This document shows positions 7,447 to 9,195 of a stretch of DNA of 9,195 nt, in pieces. The stretch spans positions 1 through 9,195 of the forward strand of contig JAUXII010000017.1 of assembly GCA_030621075.1 (NCBI GenBank). The letters run 5' to 3'. This DNA is from Lentimicrobiaceae bacterium. GTDB lineage: Bacteria > Bacteroidota > Bacteroidia > Bacteroidales > JAGONC01. Under the pieces are notes generated by a model. That model was given only the letters and a program-made list of their open reading frames with translations, was not told the origin of the DNA and ran no database searches. The first letter of the stretch is position 1; every line of letters begins with the position of its first letter. Made by a program: the position numbers and the translations under genes.

Positions 7447-7495
7447 TCTATGCTCTTTTGTCTTTTATCTTTACTCTTTTGTCTTTTATCTAATA
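7447..7495. repeat. Seven-unit TCT-headed heptamer array next to the TPR gene start
   Basis: Seven contiguous 7-nt units, each beginning with TCT, start at 7447, 7454, 7461, 7468, 7475, 7482 and 7489: TCTATGC, TCTTTTG, TCTTTTA, TCTTTAC, TCTTTTG, TCTTTTA, TCTAATA. Units 2-3 and 5-6 are identical, giving an 18-nt perfect direct repeat (7453-7470 and 7474-7491) with a 21-nt super-period. The array ends 3 nt from the start codon of the - strand TPR gene. On the - strand it is a purine-rich AAAAGA-type tract. Confidence 0.75.
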
Positions 7496-7506
7496 ATATC
7501 ACTCCG

Positions 7507-7539
7507 CTAAAATAATAATTTATTACATTTATACCCAAT
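7507..7539 (-). promoter_or_regulatory. Weak candidate promoter for the TPR/OmpA/transglycosylase operon
   Basis: On the - strand, ATTG (7539-7536) is followed after 21 nt by TATTTTAG (7514-7507), which matches five of the six fixed bases of TAnnTTTG. Transcription would begin near 7502, making the leader about 59 nt and almost wholly composed of the heptamer array. A second partial box, TTATTTTG (7595-7588), lacks a -33 partner. This is the better of two imperfect candidates. Confidence 0.3.
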
Positions 7540-7596
7540 GAATCGCCAATTGAATGAATATAAATCCAGGAATTATCATTCCAATAGCAAAATAAA

Positions 7597-7628
7597 TTTG
7601 ACCCATCCTAAATTATTTATTATCTTTG
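7597..7628 (+). promoter_or_regulatory. Bacteroidota-type promoter of the outer-membrane barrel gene
   Basis: TTTG at 7597-7600 and TATCTTTG at 7621-7628 match the -33 (TTTG) and -7 (TAnnTTTG) consensus with a 20-nt spacer. Transcription should start near 7633, leaving a leader of about 24 nt before ATG 7657. The leader is A-rich (ACCAATAAAATTAATG) with no GGAGG-like ribosome site, as is usual in this phylum. Confidence 0.8.
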
Positions 7629-7656
7629 ATGCACTAACCAATAAAATTAATGTATT

Positions 7657-9102
7657 ATGAAAAAACTCTTACCATTATTCGTTTTTTTCTTTTTATTCGG
7701 TTTTCTTTCAGCACAGACCGAGATCAGCTCATTTAACGCAACCGGGGCAGGATATTCAACAACATTCCTTACCGACTATCAATGCCTGGGGGTAAACCCT
7801 GCAAATCTTGGCTGGACACGTAATCAACACTCGATGAACCTCGGGTTTTTTGAGTTCGCAGCTTCAATGTATTCGGAATCTCTCACAAAAAGCGAGATCT
7901 TTAATGATCTTATCAATAATCCAATAACATTAGATGCGGCAGGCAAACTTCAAGCAGCAGGAAAATTTACAGATACCAGGATTTTTGCTTCCGGAAATAT
8001 TTTATGGGTTGGATTTTCCTACCAGGATGAGGATATTGGTGGTTTTGCTTTCAGTATCAGGGAGCGAGGTGTATGGAATTCCGTTTTAAATAATAATGCA
8101 GCTAATTTTCTTTATTTGGGTTACAACGACCCCTATTTCGATTCCATTGTTAACGAAAACGGGCAAACTATTGGGTATTCAACAGATCCGAAACTTGCCT
8201 CTCTTGTTTACAAAGGCACTGACCAGCATTTTCTTCTATACCGTGAATATAACCTGGGGTATGGCAGGAAAATTGTTGAAAACGAAAATATCATATTGTA
8301 TGGTGGAATCGGCCTGAAATACCTTGTGGGTTATGCTATGACACAATATTATCAGGATGAAAGTGGCAAGCTGATTGGAAACTCTGCCCTTAGTCCGGTA
8401 TTCGATGTTACTTATGACGAACCAACACCCTCGCAAGTTGAAGGTGACGGATATAAAAAAGTCGGCAATGGATTTGGCATCGATATTGGGACTACTGTCC
8501 AGCTTTATGATAATCTGAAGATCAGTCTTGCGGTTAATGATATTGGTAGCATTAAATGGAACGGTAATGTTTACACGGGTAACGACACCAGGGTGTGGAG
8601 TATTGACACCGATGGTTTAGATAATTATAATATTTTTGAGCAGGGTCAGTTAATTGAATCTGACAACCATCCCGACGACCCTAATGAGTGGGTTGGGGTA
8701 GATGAAACAAAATTAAAACTTCCAACGAATCTCAGAGGTGGCGCAAGCTATCGTTTTAACGATTTAATTGAGGCTGGCCTTGACCTTTATGTTCCTCTTG
8801 GAGATAGGGTCCCGGGTGTTTACGAATCAACTGTTTTTGGAATTGGCGGAAGGCTTAATCCGGCTGAATGGGTTCAAATATCCCTTGGTGTTGTAACCGG
8901 TGGAAAATTTGGAGCCAATGTTCCTTTTGGCGTTTCTTTTTACCCTGTTAAGAATGATGAAACAACATGGGAGGTTGGTTTTGCAACCCGGGATATGCTT
9001 ACAAACTTCAAACAAAACGATCCAACTGTATCTGCTGCCTTTGGATTCCTAAGATTTAGTTTCGGGCAGCAATCATCGTCAACAAGGTATTTGGAGCAAT
9101 AA
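7657..9102 (+). CDS. Predicted outer-membrane beta-barrel protein (DUF5723-like)
   Basis: This is a 481-residue exported protein of unknown function. The signal peptide has a short basic start (MKK), a Phe/Leu-rich core and a cut at about Ala19/Gln20 (FLSA/QTE). The mature part opens with a small-residue and aromatic region containing GVNPANLGW (residues 45-53), which recalls the NPA motif near the N-terminus of FadL/PorV/PorP-like barrels and of Bacteroidota DUF5723 proteins. The rest alternates polar and hydrophobic/aromatic residues with GLKYLVGY- and GGASYRFNDL-type strands, and ends in an aromatic strand FGFLRFSFG (about 462-470), as expected for a barrel closing strand. There is no T9SS C-terminal sorting domain and no lipobox. 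It has its own strong promoter and is divergent from the TPR/OmpA/transglycosylase operon, so a partnership with those periplasmic proteins is plausible but inferred. Outer-membrane location is likely; DUF5723 membership is from memory of the motif. Confidence 0.82.
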   Translation: MKKLLPLFVFFFLFGFLSAQTEISSFNATGAGYSTTFLTDYQCLGVNPANLGWTRNQHSMNLGFFEFAASMYSESLTKSEIFNDLINNPITLDAAGKLQAAGKFTDTRIFASGNILWVGFSYQDEDIGGFAFSIRERGVWNSVLNNNAANFLYLGYNDPYFDSIVNENGQTIGYSTDPKLASLVYKGTDQHFLLYREYNLGYGRKIVENENIILYGGIGLKYLVGYAMTQYYQDESGKLIGNSALSPVFDVTYDEPTPSQVEGDGYKKVGNGFGIDIGTTVQLYDNLKISLAVNDIGSIKWNGNVYTGNDTRVWSIDTDGLDNYNIFEQGQLIESDNHPDDPNEWVGVDETKLKLPTNLRGGASYRFNDLIEAGLDLYVPLGDRVPGVYESTVFGIGGRLNPAEWVQISLGVVTGGKFGANVPFGVSFYPVKNDETTWEVGFATRDMLTNFKQNDPTVSAAFGFLRFSFGQQSSSTRYLEQ

Positions 9103-9151
9103 GGTTAAGGGAGTAGGGGCTGGTTTACGGAGATGAAGGTTTCATTAGCAG

Positions 9152-9171
9152 ATCCCCGCCTCCGCGGGGAT
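9152..9171. repeat. GC-rich palindromic hairpin downstream of the barrel gene
   Basis: ATCCCCGC (9152-9159), loop CTCC, and GCGGGGAT (9164-9171) form a perfect 8-bp stem, starting 50 nt after the barrel stop codon in otherwise AT-rich DNA. The TGAC following the right arm gives the familiar dispersed-repeat pattern GCGGGGATGAC seen between genes in many bacteria. A T-run (9181-9185) begins 9 nt after the stem, too far for a standard intrinsic terminator, though the hairpin may still end transcription or protect the mRNA end. The rest of 9103-9195 shows nothing else. Confidence 0.65.
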
Positions 9172-9195
9172 GACGATTGCTTTTTATATGGGTGA

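Noticed and set aside
7447..7495. Array as a CRISPR
   Set aside because: The units are 7 nt and contiguous with no spacers, and no cas gene is present.
9030..9102. T9SS C-terminal sorting domain on the barrel protein
   Set aside because: The C-terminus is a barrel-type aromatic strand plus a short polar tail, without the Ig-like CTD motifs.
9152..9185. Hairpin plus T-run as intrinsic terminator of the barrel gene
   Set aside because: Nine bases separate the stem from the T-run, so it does not fit the standard model. It is listed as a palindromic repeat.

Overview
The window looks like chromosomal DNA from an AT-rich member of the Bacteroidota. This rests on the gene families present (S9 peptidase, PorE-type TPR/propeller/OmpA protein, MltF-type lytic transglycosylase, NPAN-motif outer-membrane barrel), on the weak Shine-Dalgarno sequences, and on a good match to the Bacteroidota promoter (TTTG, 20 nt, TAnnTTTG) before the last gene. 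The genus cannot be told from the sequence.

Layout. Left, + strand: the 3' part of an S9 prolyl-oligopeptidase-family gene that enters from outside the window (to 1499), a 112-nt gap packed with short repeats, then an extended SDR (NAD-dependent epimerase/dehydratase, 1612-2616) whose start codon sits directly behind a possible -7 box. Middle, - strand, read from right to left: a nine-repeat TPR protein (7443-6304), a TPR/beta-propeller/CRD/OmpA protein (6301-4208) and an MltF-like SBP_bac_3 + SLT lytic transglycosylase (4146-2692). The first two are 2 nt apart and the third follows after 61 nt, so this is probably one operon. Right, + strand: divergent from that operon across 213 nt is a predicted outer-membrane beta-barrel gene (7657-9102), followed by a GC-rich palindrome.

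How the genes may work together. The divergent pair of units is entirely an envelope set: an outer-membrane barrel, a periplasmic OmpA-type peptidoglycan binder with protein-interaction domains, a TPR scaffold and a peptidoglycan-cleaving enzyme. A joint role in anchoring or making room for an outer-membrane machine is an inference. The peptidase and the SDR show no clear link to it.

The least expected signal lies between the genes. Four unrelated short tandem repeats with a period of about 7 nt (one shifts between 8 and 7) sit at gene edges: CTTTCAA after the peptidase, TAATGGG(G) running through the stop codon of the SDR, GTAAGAT inside the signal-peptide region of the TPR gene, and a 7-unit TCT-headed array immediately upstream of the TPR gene's start codon. 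No RNA gene, CRISPR array, insertion sequence or phage gene was seen, and no gap between genes exceeds 300 bases.
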